From NCBI RefSeq assembly GCF_037478005.1, contig NZ_CP144164.1, positions 4,898,001-4,962,000 of the forward strand: a stretch of DNA of 64,000 nucleotides. The letters are read 5' to 3'. Under the pieces are notes generated by a model. It worked only from the letters and a program-made list of their open reading frames with translations. It did not search any database and was not told where the DNA came from. Source of the DNA: Alteromonas sp. M12 (lineage in GTDB: Bacteria; Pseudomonadota; Gammaproteobacteria; Enterobacterales; Alteromonadaceae). Shown here piece by piece: positions 18,050 to 27,891 of this stretch; within the stretch, counting starts at the first letter, position 1; every line of letters begins with the position of its first letter. The position numbers were made by a program, and so were the translations under genes.

Positions 18050-19100
18050 TTGGGACCTGATTTAAGTTGTGCTCTAACGAGACTCTAGAAAAAGTCGTTA
18101 AATTACAGTCATATCACGCATTCACGTAATTAATTTGATACAAAATCAGCGAGCCTGTTGAGGGCAGGACTTTGGTGGCAATAAGTTCGAGAAAATAGAT
18201 GCCCGATCAACTCAGTAAGGACACATTAAAGGTCACATTGAATTAATTTAGTCTCTTTTAATGCTGGAGGGATATGACTATGACCCAGTTTGAAGAGCAC
18301 TCGAGCTGAACCATGCTTGTACAGCAATACTCTGTGGAATATTCACCATACAATTTTATGCTCGATTTACCACTACTTTAGTTTTCTGTCCAATTCCTAA
18401 AAGCGCTTTTACGCTGATATCAATATCGTACGTTGAACGTGAAACCAACTTTTTCTGCTCATTTGAGCTGTTTAAGTGTTTTTTAGTCTATTTAGTTTTG
18501 AACTAAGTAGACTCAGACAACAAACCTGTAGTCTGGCTAAATTATACTCTAAAACCCAATGCTGGAGCAAAAAAAATTGGCTAAAAACCATTAAAAAAAA
18601 GTGAAAAATCACATAATTTTTATTCCTCTCAGCTACAACCACCATTTATTAGCAAAAAATGACTCTTGTATTTATGCCTACGAATCAAGGGTATTTTTAC
18701 AAAAAATTTTAGACATAAAATAAATAAACTGACTGTTATCTATATCTTTTTTGAATAATTGGCGGTGCTCAGCATTGTAAGTCACAAATTCTAAGCAAGC
18801 ATTAAAGAGTAAACTCTAATCAGTTTTAAAAAGCAGGAAGTTAGTTGATACCCATGTGGTTATTCAATTTAGCGGGCATCTAGACCGAAAAATAGGCTAA
18901 TCATTTGATTTGTATGTTTAAATTAACTGATATTTTCTAATTTACTACAATTTACATTCACAAATTTCAACGAAAATATGTAAGACCTTAGGCTTATCGT
19001 AATTTTTTAAAAGCTGATCTATTCTACGCCCTCAACATTCATTTGCTTTAAATAAAGCTATTTTTTATTTTTTAAGAGCAACTATGTTGCCGGGGAAATC
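18050..19100. other. 1-kb gene-free region
   Basis: This AT-rich region between the two divergent anion-transporter genes contains no convincing gene. A short frame with a strong GGAGG site (18274-18309, MTMTQFEEHSS then stop), followed in the same frame by 22 more codons from ATG 18313 to TAG 18379-18381, may be a decayed gene start or leader peptide. Long A/T tracts around 18560-18760 suggest a regulatory or bent-DNA region. Nothing else was identified. Confidence 0.5.
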
Positions 19101-20618
19101 ATGAATACCACGCCGCAAGATGAGATTACATCTGGAGCTGAAAAGGTGACGGAGAATCAAGCCGTTTCCGATAGCTATGAAAAACTTCACAAACCGAGCT
19201 CTGAATTCGCAACGAGAGACGAATACCTAGAGCACGAACTGCAAATTATGCAGCCAAAACGCTGGCGACCTAATCTACCGTTTAGGGATTACCGTTTTGA
19301 ATTCGAAGACACCATTCCCGCGATGGCAGCCACAATTGGAAAAGTAGTAATGGTTGCGGCCATTGCAGCTACCTTTGCCGGCGCGCTAGGGCTTGGCGAT
19401 GAGTTTGTTTTAGAAAATGTGCGCTACGAGTTACTCATAGTGTCCTTTTTCATTATTTTATTTTCGGGTTTTATTTTGCCTACCGCTAATTTAGCCGGAA
19501 CCCATGGCCCGTTAATTCCGTTAATCCCCATTGTTGTCGCCACTGGCGGACACCCAATGGCATTTGGACTACTTATTGGTGCCTTTGGATTGATATTGGC
19601 ATTCAGCAAAGGCGGAAGTCTGCTCGCCCGACTCACGAGTAAAGGAGTATGTGGCGGCCTACTACTTTATTTAGGCTTTATCGGCACGATTTCGCAGGTT
19701 AAAAAGCTGTTTGTTTGGGCTGAAGGTATTGATAAAACGCACATTGCTTTTATTGTTATTCTGGCCACAATTTTACTTTACGCGTTCTTAGAGCACTATA
19801 AAAAGCGTTGGTTAGCCGTGCCCTTAAGTTGTGTTTTAGGCGGCTTTACAGCCTTTGCTTTAGGTGCACCATTTGAGTTTCACACGGCACCTGGGCTACC
19901 GAATATGAACCCAATGTATTGGTGGGGAGAAAACACGGGGTGGATGTTGGGCTTACCGACCGCCGAAAGTTTTATTGTCGTGTTACCTTTTGCAATTCTT
20001 GCTGTAGCAATGTGGTCTCCCGACTTTTTGGGGCATCAAGTGTTTCAAAAAATAAGCTACCCAGAGCGTACTGAAAAAGTGCAAATGAATATTGATGACA
20101 CTATGCTCAGCGCCTCAGCTCGACAAACCTTTGGTTCTATTTTAGGTGGCGCTAACTTCGCTTCGTCTTGGGGTACTTATATCGTCCCAGCCGCCATTGC
20201 TAAACGTCCAATACCTGCTGGTGCGATTTTAACCGCGTTATTCTGCGTAATTGCCGGAGTTTGGGGATATCCAATGGATCTCGCCATCTGGCAACCAGTA
20301 CTGTGTGTAGCATTAATTGTAGGGGTTTTTATTCCGCTTCTAGAAGCTGGCATGGAAATGACACGTGAAGGCAAAACCACACAATCTGCGGCGATAGTGG
20401 TATTCGCTTCAACATTGGTGAACCCAGCGTTTGGTTGGTCTCTGACTATGTTGCTTGATAATTTAGGATTAATCGGCTGTAAAGAGAGAAGCTCTGAGTT
20501 AACTCACATGAGCCGTTGGATTATTCCGCTTGTCATGTTTGTTATATTAACCAGCGTAATGGCTATGGTTGGCATGTTACCGGGCATTCCAGCATTAATG
20601 CCTAGCTTTAGACACTAA
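19101..20618 (+). CDS. DUF3360 family membrane transporter
   Basis: The 505-residue protein has a polar N-terminal tail of about 70 residues (ending PKRWRPNLPFRDYRFEFEDTIPA) and then about 12-14 hydrophobic helices. The motif PTANLAGTHGPLIPLIP resembles the substrate-binding region of the SulP/xanthine-permease fold, and the whole agrees with DUF3360 proteins of Vibrio and Shewanella, which are of unknown substrate. The start ATG has GGGGAAATC upstream. It ends 12 bp before a strong terminator. The neighbouring divergent gene is a SulP carrier, so related anion substrates are possible (inference). Confidence 0.8.
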   Translation: MNTTPQDEITSGAEKVTENQAVSDSYEKLHKPSSEFATRDEYLEHELQIMQPKRWRPNLPFRDYRFEFEDTIPAMAATIGKVVMVAAIAATFAGALGLGDEFVLENVRYELLIVSFFIILFSGFILPTANLAGTHGPLIPLIPIVVATGGHPMAFGLLIGAFGLILAFSKGGSLLARLTSKGVCGGLLLYLGFIGTISQVKKLFVWAEGIDKTHIAFIVILATILLYAFLEHYKKRWLAVPLSCVLGGFTAFALGAPFEFHTAPGLPNMNPMYWWGENTGWMLGLPTAESFIVVLPFAILAVAMWSPDFLGHQVFQKISYPERTEKVQMNIDDTMLSASARQTFGSILGGANFASSWGTYIVPAAIAKRPIPAGAILTALFCVIAGVWGYPMDLAIWQPVLCVALIVGVFIPLLEAGMEMTREGKTTQSAAIVVFASTLVNPAFGWSLTMLLDNLGLIGCKERSSELTHMSRWIIPLVMFVILTSVMAMVGMLPGIPALMPSFRH

Positions 20619-20629
20619 CTATTTGTAAC

Positions 20630-20658
20630 ACGGCAAGCGCAATTAGAGCGCTTGCCGT
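20630..20658. terminator. bidirectional terminator between DUF3360 and YdeP-type genes
   Basis: ACGGCAAGCGC and GCGCTTGCCGT form a perfect 11-bp GC-rich stem with a 7-base loop. ATTTTAC follows on the plus strand, so it should stop the DUF3360 transcript, and it lies 15 bp beyond the stop of the convergent molybdoenzyme gene. Confidence 0.88.
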
Positions 20659-20673
20659 ATTTTACTTTGATGA

Positions 20674-22989
20674 TTAACCAGACGCGTGCAGGCTGATCAC
20701 AATCGACTTATAGGCTGGTGTGTTACTTTTATCTGCAACGCTGCCAATGGGTATCAAATCATTGGTTTCAGGGTAATAAGCCGCTGCACACCCCCTAGGA
20801 ATTGCATATTCTACTAGCGCAAAATCAGTCACTTCTCTAACACTCGCCTTATCATTTGGCCAATGGCTACGAATCGTTACTTTTTGACCGCTGTGCAACC
20901 CTAACTCAGCAATGTCCTGTTTATTAATGAACAACACCTTACGCGTACCACGTACGCCACGATAGCGATCATTATTAGTGTATACAGTGGTGTTAAATTG
21001 GTCGTGACTGCGAATGGTCATCATCAATAAACCCCCTTCTGGCACCTCAACATTATCAATACTGTGCACCATAAAGTTTGCTTTACCAGTAGCAGTGAGG
21101 AAGACACGAGCATCTCGCACACCGTTGGGAAGTACAAATTCACCTAACGCATCAATTCGTTGGTTAAAGTTTTCAAAACCGGGGATCACATTAGCAATAT
21201 GATCACGAATAAGACGGTAATCATCACGCAAGGCTAACCAGTTAACGCTATCGTTTTTAAGGGTGTGGTGCGCGAGTTGGGCGATAATATCCACTTCACT
21301 TTTCAGCAAATCTGACGCAGGCGGTATTTTACCGTGAGAGGTTTGAATAACGCCCATCGAATTCTCAACGGTGATGGTTTGAATACCGCCCACTTGAGTA
21401 TCGATTTCTGTGCGCCCTAACGCAGGTAAAATCAGTGCTTGCTTGCCAGTATAAAGATGCGAGCGGTTGAGCTTAGTTGACACCTGCACCGTTAATTCGC
21501 ATTGACTTAGCCCTTGTTCATTGGCTTGATGATCAGGCATGGCCCTAAAAAAATTTCCACCGAGGGCAAACAGAACTTTAATTTGGCCTTGCTGCATACC
21601 ATGCACAGTCTCAACTGCATCAACACCGTTGTCTCGTGGAGGGTTAAAGCCAAACTCTTGTTCAAGTGCATCTAGAAATTCAGGATTCGGTTTTTCCCAA
21701 ATACCCATGGTACGGTCACCCTGCACGTTGCTATGACCTCGCACTGGACACACACCGGCTCCGGGCTTACCTAAGTTGCCTTGTAACATTAAAAAGTTGG
21801 TCATTAGCTGAATATTGGCCACCGCATTTTTATGCTGTGTCATACCCATTGCCCAACAACAAATGGTTTTTTTCGATCCACAGGCAATATCTGCGGCCTG
21901 TTCAATAAGGGCTTGGCTTAAACCACTACCTTGCTGGATGTCTTGCCAGCTCGTTTGCTCGATATCGGCTTTGAACTCATCAAAACCGTGGCAATACTGC
22001 TCAATAAATTCGTGATCCAATACCGGCTGATGTTTGTTATCACGCTCTATTAATGCCTTACACAAACCTTTTAATAAGGCTACATCGCCATTTATTTTCA
22101 CCGGCAAATACAAATCTCGAAGGGCGGTGCCGTTGCCAATAACACCCGAGACTTCTTGTGGGTTTTTAAAGCGTTTTAGACCTGTTTCATCCAGTGGATT
22201 AATGGCTACGATTTTAGCGCCATTACGTTTTGCATCTTGCAGTGTTCCCAGCATTCGCGGGTGGTTAGTACCTGGGTTTTGGCCAAACACAAAAATTGCC
22301 TCGGCCTGCTCTAAGTCTTCAAGGCTTACTGTCCCCTTGCCCACTCCAATGGTTTCACCTAAGCCCACGCCACTTGATTCATGACACATGTTCGAACAAT
22401 CGGGCAAATTATTAGTACCAAATTTACGCACAAATAGTTGATATAAAAACGCAGCTTCGTTGCCGGTGCGTCCAGAGGTATAAAAGGCAGCTTGATTAGG
22501 GTTATCCAATAAATTTAATTGCTTGGCAATTAATTCAAACGCACTGTCCCAAGCAATTGGTTGATAGTGTTCTGCGCCCTCGGGCAACCACATTGGCTCA
22601 ACTAAGCGCCCTTGATCGTTTAACCATCGGTCGGATTTTTCACATAACTGACGAATACTATGCTTGGCAAAAAACGCCCCATCGGCTCGTTTAGTGGTCG
22701 CCTCATCTGCTACCGCTTTTGCACCGTTTTCACAAAACTCAAATGTAGCCCGTTTATTTAATGGATCAGGCCAAGCGCAACCAGGACAATCGAACCCTTC
22801 GATTTGATTCAAATCAGACAGCAGCCGCGTACCTTTAAAGGGCCCAGCTTTGGAAGTGACGTTCTTGTATGCAGAAATGACGGCAGGGATGCCTGCGGCC
22901 CACTCTTTGGGCGAACTGATTTCAATACGTTGACTATCTGCTGGATCAAATGAAGGCGGTTTTCCATTAGCCGGTGACGCGGTTTTCAT
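20674..22989 (-). CDS. YdeP-type molybdopterin oxidoreductase (FdhF/YdeP family)
   Basis: The start is placed at ATG 22989 with TTAGGAGCC upstream, giving 771 residues; a GTG 20 codons earlier lacks a site. A CPGC pair (GFDCPGCAWP) near residue 63 marks the family. The molybdenum ligand is probably the Cys in NMCHESSG, which aligns with the selenocysteine position of formate dehydrogenase H. The motifs FVFGQNPGTNHPR and HSNVQGDRTMG are bis-MGD contacts. E. coli YdeP is linked to acid resistance but its substrate is unknown. Divergent from the bestrophin gene, 82 bp apart; no FdhD is nearby. Confidence 0.9.
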   Translation of the reverse strand: MKTASPANGKPPSFDPADSQRIEISSPKEWAAGIPAVISAYKNVTSKAGPFKGTRLLSDLNQIEGFDCPGCAWPDPLNKRATFEFCENGAKAVADEATTKRADGAFFAKHSIRQLCEKSDRWLNDQGRLVEPMWLPEGAEHYQPIAWDSAFELIAKQLNLLDNPNQAAFYTSGRTGNEAAFLYQLFVRKFGTNNLPDCSNMCHESSGVGLGETIGVGKGTVSLEDLEQAEAIFVFGQNPGTNHPRMLGTLQDAKRNGAKIVAINPLDETGLKRFKNPQEVSGVIGNGTALRDLYLPVKINGDVALLKGLCKALIERDNKHQPVLDHEFIEQYCHGFDEFKADIEQTSWQDIQQGSGLSQALIEQAADIACGSKKTICCWAMGMTQHKNAVANIQLMTNFLMLQGNLGKPGAGVCPVRGHSNVQGDRTMGIWEKPNPEFLDALEQEFGFNPPRDNGVDAVETVHGMQQGQIKVLFALGGNFFRAMPDHQANEQGLSQCELTVQVSTKLNRSHLYTGKQALILPALGRTEIDTQVGGIQTITVENSMGVIQTSHGKIPPASDLLKSEVDIIAQLAHHTLKNDSVNWLALRDDYRLIRDHIANVIPGFENFNQRIDALGEFVLPNGVRDARVFLTATGKANFMVHSIDNVEVPEGGLLMMTIRSHDQFNTTVYTNNDRYRGVRGTRKVLFINKQDIAELGLHSGQKVTIRSHWPNDKASVREVTDFALVEYAIPRGCAAAYYPETNDLIPIGSVADKSNTPAYKSIVISLHASG

Positions 22990-23071
22990 GTTGGCTCCTA
23001 ATATTAAGGTTCGCTGAAATTTATTCGTTATGTCTTTATAATGTCGCACAATTATTCAGTTAGAGGCTTCT

Positions 23072-23998
23072 ATGATTATACGCGATAATCCCCACTCACT
23101 GCGCTTGTTTTTTATAATAAGAGGATCTGTTTTACCGCTTATCTATCTAAGAATTATCTTTATTACGTTATTAGGGGCCGGTGTTGCAGGTGCCGAACAT
23201 TTTTACCCTGAGGCATTTCCCGACTTCACCCTCGCACCTGTGGCATTATTTGGCGTAGCCTTGTCGTTATTTCTTGGTTTCCGCAATAACGCAAGCTATG
23301 ACCGCTGGTGGGAAGGGCGTAAACAATGGGGCAAACTTATAGTGGCATCTCGAAGCCTTTCGCGAAAGATGGTCTCTTATGTTGACGGTACGCAAAAACA
23401 AGGTGCTGAAGTGCAAAGGTACGTAATAAACTTAATTATTGCGTTTAGCCACGCGCTGCGTCACCAATTACGTAGCACAGATCCCTGGCCTGACATTACT
23501 CCTTACATGGCACAAAATGACATCCAGTTTCTGCGGGATGCTCAGAGCTTAACCGATGGAATTTTACGTTTAATTGGTGCAAAACTAGGGGAGTGTCGAC
23601 GCCAAAATTTAATATCAGACTTTTTAATGCTGAAAATGGACGAGCATATGACGGCAATGGCAGATGTGCAAGCCTCTTGCGAACGCATTCAAAATACTCC
23701 ATTACCCTTTGCTTACATGCTACTTGTTCAGCGTACTGCTTATTTGTACTGTTTTATTTTACCCTTCGCCATCGTTGCCTCACAAGGCTTAGTAACGCCT
23801 CTATTTAGCGCAATAATTGCGTACACATTTTTTGGATTAGATGCATTAAGCGAAGAATTAGAGGAGCCGTTTGGGGTATCAGCCAATGACCTGCCATTAC
23901 ATGCGATGTCGAGAACAATTGAAATAAACCTGTTGGATATTCTAGGCGAAAAAACACTTCCTAATCCTATTCAAGCCCATAACCATCGATTGGAATAG
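23072..23998 (+). CDS. bestrophin-like membrane channel
   Basis: The 308-residue protein belongs to the bacterial bestrophin/UPF0187 (YneE) family. MIIRDNPHSLRLFFIIRGSV leads into the first helix, and ALSLFLGFRNNASYDRWWEGRKQWG is the highly conserved family core. Four hydrophobic segments are present and the ending DILGE fits the C-terminal helical part. Bacterial bestrophins form pentameric ion channels. The start ATG follows GAGGCTTCT. It is divergent from the YdeP-type gene. Confidence 0.9.
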   Translation: MIIRDNPHSLRLFFIIRGSVLPLIYLRIIFITLLGAGVAGAEHFYPEAFPDFTLAPVALFGVALSLFLGFRNNASYDRWWEGRKQWGKLIVASRSLSRKMVSYVDGTQKQGAEVQRYVINLIIAFSHALRHQLRSTDPWPDITPYMAQNDIQFLRDAQSLTDGILRLIGAKLGECRRQNLISDFLMLKMDEHMTAMADVQASCERIQNTPLPFAYMLLVQRTAYLYCFILPFAIVASQGLVTPLFSAIIAYTFFGLDALSEELEEPFGVSANDLPLHAMSRTIEINLLDILGEKTLPNPIQAHNHRLE

Positions 23999-24098
23999 AC
24001 CATCAGCCATAACAAAGCTGCAAAGTTAGGTTATTAAGGTAAACATTGCAGCTGAGAATTGGTTTGGCGTAGCCTCTGGCAATCGCCTATGGAAAATG

Positions 24099-24126
24099 AA
24101 CAATGGAAATTAACGTTTCCATTGTT
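24099..24126. terminator. inverted repeat at the bestrophin/trxC convergence
   Basis: AACAATGGAAA and TTTCCATTGTT form a perfect 11-bp stem with a TTAACG loop. It overlaps the trxC stop codon and lies 100 bp after the bestrophin stop. T tracts are weak in both directions, so terminator function is likely but not certain. Confidence 0.55.
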
Positions 24127-24571
24127 ACACTGCGGGTAAGTTTTGCGCTAACCACTGTTTAAATTGAGGTTTTGGTAACGCCCCTGACAAACGCGCAACC
24201 TCCTTGCCATGATGGAATATCATTAACGTTGGAATAGAACGAATTTGATAACCACCAGCCGTGTGCTGATTATGCTCTGTATCTAATTTTAGAAAACAGG
24301 CTTGAGTAGACATTTCACTCGCCACTTGTTCAAAAGTGGGTGCAAATTGTTTGCATGGGCCACACCATGATGCCCAGAAATCAACCACTACGGGTAAACC
24401 GTTATCGGTAATAAAACGGTTAAAATTCTGGTCGGTAGCGATAACAGGATGGTTAGAAAGCACCGGTTTTTTGCACTTCCCACATAGAGGTTTATCATCA
24501 AGCTTGGCTTTGGGAAGGCGGTTTTTCGCATTACAATGTGAACACACAATTTGAATAACTGAATCTGTCAT
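24125..24571 (-). CDS. trxC: thioredoxin 2
   Basis: A protein of 148 residues from ATG 24571 (GAGG six bases upstream). The N-terminal zinc module has CSHC (residues 10-13) and CGKC (about 30-33), which distinguishes TrxC from other thioredoxins. The redox motif WCGPCK lies in WASWCGPCKQF at about 68-73, and the cis-proline segment is IRSIPTLMIF. It reduces disulphides in the cytoplasm using thioredoxin reductase; in E. coli it is in the OxyR regulon. It is monocistronic. Confidence 0.95.
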   Translation of the reverse strand: MTDSVIQIVCSHCNAKNRLPKAKLDDKPLCGKCKKPVLSNHPVIATDQNFNRFITDNGLPVVVDFWASWCGPCKQFAPTFEQVASEMSTQACFLKLDTEHNQHTAGGYQIRSIPTLMIFHHGKEVARLSGALPKPQFKQWLAQNLPAV

Positions 24572-24747
24572 CTTAAACCTCAATGAAAACCTACATTATT
24601 ACCTTCAAACATTGAAAGTGCAGGGTTTAAGTTAATATGGGTTTCGTGCGGTTTTAAATCAAGTAGAGTAAGATTAACTATTTGCTGTATAAAGAAAAAT
24701 CATTCAATTTAGGTTAATGATTGCTGCGCTAAGGCCTAAAAAACAGT

Positions 24748-25125
24748 CTACTGTTTGACGCACTCAATGGGCATCATCCTGCCAATTTCAACAGTCAGAT
24801 TATCGCCTTTCCCACGAATAGTATTAGGACCATTGCTGTAAACGAATCCCGAACCACTTTTTTGCTGAAACAACTTAATTTCATCTGAATTTCGCAACAA
24901 CACTGCCACTTCTTGCTCAGTGTAAAAACGCACCCGTAAGTTCTCACCGTTGACGCAATTGAAGGCCACGTCATAGTCAGGCGTTGATATATTCTGATTC
25001 GTCGTTGTAGTACATCCAGCTAATACACTCAGCAGCAGCGTGATAAAACCGACAATGACGCCCCTAAGAGTAACTCCATGTCTTTGGGTAAAAGCACGAT
25101 TGGCTATCGGATTAATATTTACCAT
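24748..25125 (-). CDS. MliC-like lysozyme-inhibitor lipoprotein
   Basis: A protein of about 125 residues from ATG 25125, with AAGGAGG upstream. An N-terminal signal ends at the lipobox LAGC (about residue 38). The mature part fits the MliC fold: FNCVNGENLRVRFYTEQEVAVLL near the start, SGSGFVYSNGPNTIRGKG in the centre and PIECVKQ at the end, with two cysteines placed to pair. MliC proteins inhibit C-type lysozyme from the periplasmic side. The N-terminal region before the hydrophobic stretch is longer than usual. Confidence 0.75.
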   Translation of the reverse strand: MVNINPIANRAFTQRHGVTLRGVIVGFITLLLSVLAGCTTTTNQNISTPDYDVAFNCVNGENLRVRFYTEQEVAVLLRNSDEIKLFQQKSGSGFVYSNGPNTIRGKGDNLTVEIGRMMPIECVKQ

Positions 25126-25301
25126 GGAATACAACCTCCTTGCGGTTTGCGATAAATTCTCAGCTTTAACTTTTGAGTAGGGATAATATTTTAGTTAGGT
25201 TATGAGCGCTAAAAACTCAAAGACATCAGCTGTAATGACGATATAGCCACAGACAGAATAGAGAAGCTCTCTAAGTCTTTTCTGTGGCCTGCGCGATCCG
25301 C

Positions 25302-25664
25302 TTATTTAATAAATTTGATACTAAGAGGGTACACCCAAACCTCTCCATTATTGGCTTTGATTGCAGCAATAATGGCAAAAACCAAGTTAAGTACGGCCAA
25401 CACAATAAGCCCTAAAACACCGATAAATACAAACACTAAAATAGCGCACACTATCGAATAAATAAAAACACTAATCAGCCAATTAACGGTTATCTTTCCA
25501 TGTACGTCAATAAGTTCATTTTTATCTTTATTGGTAGCCCACATGACGATGGGTAAGATAAAACCCAAGCCTGGTATGATAATACTAGTTAACTGACTTA
25601 AATGAATTAACATACAGTAAGTGTTTAACGGCATTCCCCAATATTCTTCTTTATTATCATTCAT
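25302..25664 (-). CDS. DUF4870 membrane protein
   Basis: The 120-residue protein has the DUF4870 layout. A polar start (EEYWGMPLNTYCMLIHLSQL) is followed by three or four helices, with the typical NKDKNELIDVHGKITVNWLIS motif between the first two. A glycine/valine-rich third segment and a short WVYPLSIKFIK tail close the protein. The function is unknown. A strong ribosome site (AAGGAGAGTGAT) precedes the ATG. An imperfect hairpin (GCCACAGA with TCTGTGGC, 25246-25288) lies just after the gene. Confidence 0.85.
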   Translation of the reverse strand: MNDNKEEYWGMPLNTYCMLIHLSQLTSIIIPGLGFILPIVMWATNKDKNELIDVHGKITVNWLISVFIYSIVCAILVFVFIGVLGLIVLAVLNLVFAIIAAIKANNGEVWVYPLSIKFIK

Positions 25665-26032
25665 ATCACTCTCCTTGTATTGAGTATTTCGGGGGGCGGC
25701 AGAGCCCCATTGGATTAATTGTTAAAGTCTTTTGGTTAACTGTTTTACTATTGTCAGATATGTCATTATACAAAGCACAAATTATGTTTTAACGATAATG
25801 ATATGCAGGTCGAATGGCAAAAATAGCGATGTATATAACTGACCATAAGATACCAAATTCTATAGAATATTCTACGTTTCTGCGTTTTAAATATTAGCTA
25901 GCCACAAACTCAACGAAGTACTAAAGCGGGGTAGAGGGATAGCGCAAAAGCTCTGTACAATCACCTTGTCTGTTTATAGCCACTTTTAACTATTTAGTTA
26001 CTGACACTGCACTCTTACATTTAATATTAAAT

Positions 26033-26314
26033 TCAAAGAATGGAAACCGTTTCAATTTCCATAACAGAGTTGGCATTAGCGCGTTCGATGATTTTGACTA
26101 ATGCAGATTGAATAACCTCATCAACCCTCGCATCGGTTTTGCTTGAAAAGCGCTCTTCTTGCACCTCTGCACCCTCTTCTAATAAAAATTGAACGGCAAC
26201 TTCGGTAGCTTTATCGGTACTTTGACCAAAATATTCCAAGTTAATTGTTGGATAACCTTTAAACCCCTTTTTTACCTGTTTCGCAATGCGCTTTTTCGCT
26301 TTATCTACATTCAT
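26033..26314 (-). CDS. conserved hypothetical protein
   Basis: A protein of 93 residues from ATG 26314 with AAAGGATTTAGC upstream. A strongly basic N terminus (VDKAKKRIAKQVKKGFKGYP) is followed by a mixed region with many acidic residues and a final hydrophobic IETVSIL. No signal peptide or membrane segment is present, so it is probably cytosolic. I do not recognise a named family, though the even composition and clear ribosome site support a real gene. Confidence 0.65.
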   Translation of the reverse strand: MNVDKAKKRIAKQVKKGFKGYPTINLEYFGQSTDKATEVAVQFLLEEGAEVQEERFSSKTDARVDEVIQSALVKIIERANANSVMEIETVSIL

Positions 26315-26437
26315 GCTAAATCCTTTATAACGCTGCAACTCATCGAAAATACAGCAGCAAAGTAAGCCACTAAATATAGTGGCACTGTAATTACAAATAT
26401 CCTGAGAGACTTGAGTGAGAACCCTTGAAATAATGGC

Positions 26438-26821
26438 TTAACGACATTGATTGATAACAGCTAACCCTAAATCAATATGCGCGACTAAATAACCGTACTG
26501 TTTTTTAGAAAGCGCTGCTTTTTTATATTCTTGTTTGGCGAATGCATGAGTCCAGATTTCTCCACATGGTGGATCTGGAATGCTAGTATCTATCTCAAGA
26601 AGATGTGTTTCGCTTATGCTATGCCCGTTTTTAACAATATTCTTTGCACACAGACTAAGTGCGTACTCCACCGCATATTTATCAACACTTGGTAAACCGA
26701 CAAATTCAACCTCACAAGCGAGTTTTTGATTGCCTTTAGCGTCCACATAAGAAAGCTGCCCCGTTGTGCATGCTGCTAGCAATGTGACGCTGAAAACGAC
26801 CAACAATTTTTTTAAATTCAA
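26438..26821 (-). CDS. putative lipoprotein
   Basis: The most likely start is TTG 26821 (ACAGGGTAAT upstream), giving 127 residues that begin LNLKKLLVVFSVTLLAAC, a clean lipoprotein signal. The longer frame from ATG 26878 would add 19 residues before it. The mature part has cysteines in KLACEVEF, LSLCAKNI, PPCGEIW and a terminal NQCR. The function is unknown. Confidence 0.65.
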   Translation of the reverse strand: MNLKKLLVVFSVTLLAACTTGQLSYVDAKGNQKLACEVEFVGLPSVDKYAVEYALSLCAKNIVKNGHSISETHLLEIDTSIPDPPCGEIWTHAFAKQEYKKAALSKKQYGYLVAHIDLGLAVINQCR

Positions 26822-27004
26822 ACTATTACCCTGTGCAATTACGGCCCGTTTAACTATTGTAGCGGCATCATCATCCATTGAATGTAAATTCCGGCTATTT
26901 TGTTTTTCATCAATTTATCGGAACTTAGCCATTTTTCACACTCTAATTTATGAACTATTTGCATATTCTCGCGTAAAAAAGCCAATACAAAAAGGAACTG
27001 GTTT

Positions 27005-27193
27005 ATGTTTTCAATATTTAAGAGCGACCCAACCAAGAAACTCAGAAAGGAACATGCTTTAAAATTAGAGCAGGCCATGCATGCCCAGCGAAAAGGTGAT
27101 ATTCGAAGTTACTCTCAACTGACCTACGAAGCTGAGGAGATTTATAGCAAAATTCTAACCATTGAAGCATCACAGGAAAGCCTGCGGAAATAG
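27005..27193 (+). CDS. DUF6435 family small protein
   Basis: The 62-residue protein begins MFSIFKSDPTKKLRKEH and continues with QAMHAQRKGDIRSYSQLTYEAEEI, matching DUF6435 proteins of gammaproteobacteria. It is predicted all-helical, cytosolic and of unknown function. AAAGGAAC lies a few bases before the ATG. It is the only plus-strand gene in this neighbourhood. Confidence 0.8.
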   Translation: MFSIFKSDPTKKLRKEHALKLEQAMHAQRKGDIRSYSQLTYEAEEIYSKILTIEASQESLRK

Positions 27194-27332
27194 GGTAACT
27201 CCCCCGAATAGCGCTTTAACTTTGCTTTACACATCGCATGTTTAGCTGCTGATATAGCTATCGCGAGCATAGATATCATAGCTAAGAAGTCAAAGTGATA
27301 GATTTACCCTCAGCTTTTTTTTCAAGGGATGG

Positions 27333-27746
27333 TTACCCCCCAGAAACCACTCTAATTCGTTCAGCTGGGACCCTTAGTTGCTCCATCAAATACACTTTAA
27401 ACGAGGCTTCATAAGGTTGTTTATCTACGGCTTTTTGCATACATAAAAGCCAAGCATCTCTTTCCTCAACGCCAACCGACAAGTGTCTGTGTGCAAAAGG
27501 AATGTTAATAGCCCCATAATGCTCGGCATACAATTTAGGACCACCAAGCCAACCGGATAAAAAATAAGTCAACTTTTTACGAGACTCCGTTAAATCATTT
27601 GAGTGCATATTTCTAATCTTTTGGGCTTCACCGAGCACAGTCATATTCTCGTAGAACGCATCGACCAGTTTAGTTATGCCAGGTAATTCACCCGCCATAA
27701 GGTAAGAATTGTTTCCTACCCCGTACTCACGATTTTTTAAACTCAT
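27333..27746 (-). CDS. truncated hemoglobin, group II type
   Basis: A 137-residue globin of the two-over-two type. The pattern YLMAGELPGITKLVDAFYENM at the start, FLSGWLGGPKLY in the middle, and the proximal histidine in FAHRHLSVGVEERDAWLLCM (about residue 92) fit group II truncated hemoglobins. These bind oxygen or NO and are linked to oxidative and nitrosative stress. The ribosome site is AAAGGTC. It is monocistronic. Confidence 0.88.
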   Translation of the reverse strand: MSLKNREYGVGNNSYLMAGELPGITKLVDAFYENMTVLGEAQKIRNMHSNDLTESRKKLTYFLSGWLGGPKLYAEHYGAINIPFAHRHLSVGVEERDAWLLCMQKAVDKQPYEASFKVYLMEQLRVPAERIRVVSGG

Positions 27747-27891
27747 AAAAGACCTTTATTTACCCATGTTACGAACTAAAACAGCAGCTTCAGAGCCTGT
27801 TAAACGAAAAAATCAACAGAACGAGAAACTCAACAATTAAAAACTTTTCACTTGAACTGCAATTCATAATTGCCCGTTGAGACCCTTAGTT

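Noticed and set aside
25246..25288. Hairpin GCCACAGA/TCTGTGGC as a terminator of the DUF4870 gene
   Set aside because: The loop is 27 bases, there is no T tract, and the inner GAGAAGCTCTC complicates the fold; left as a note only.
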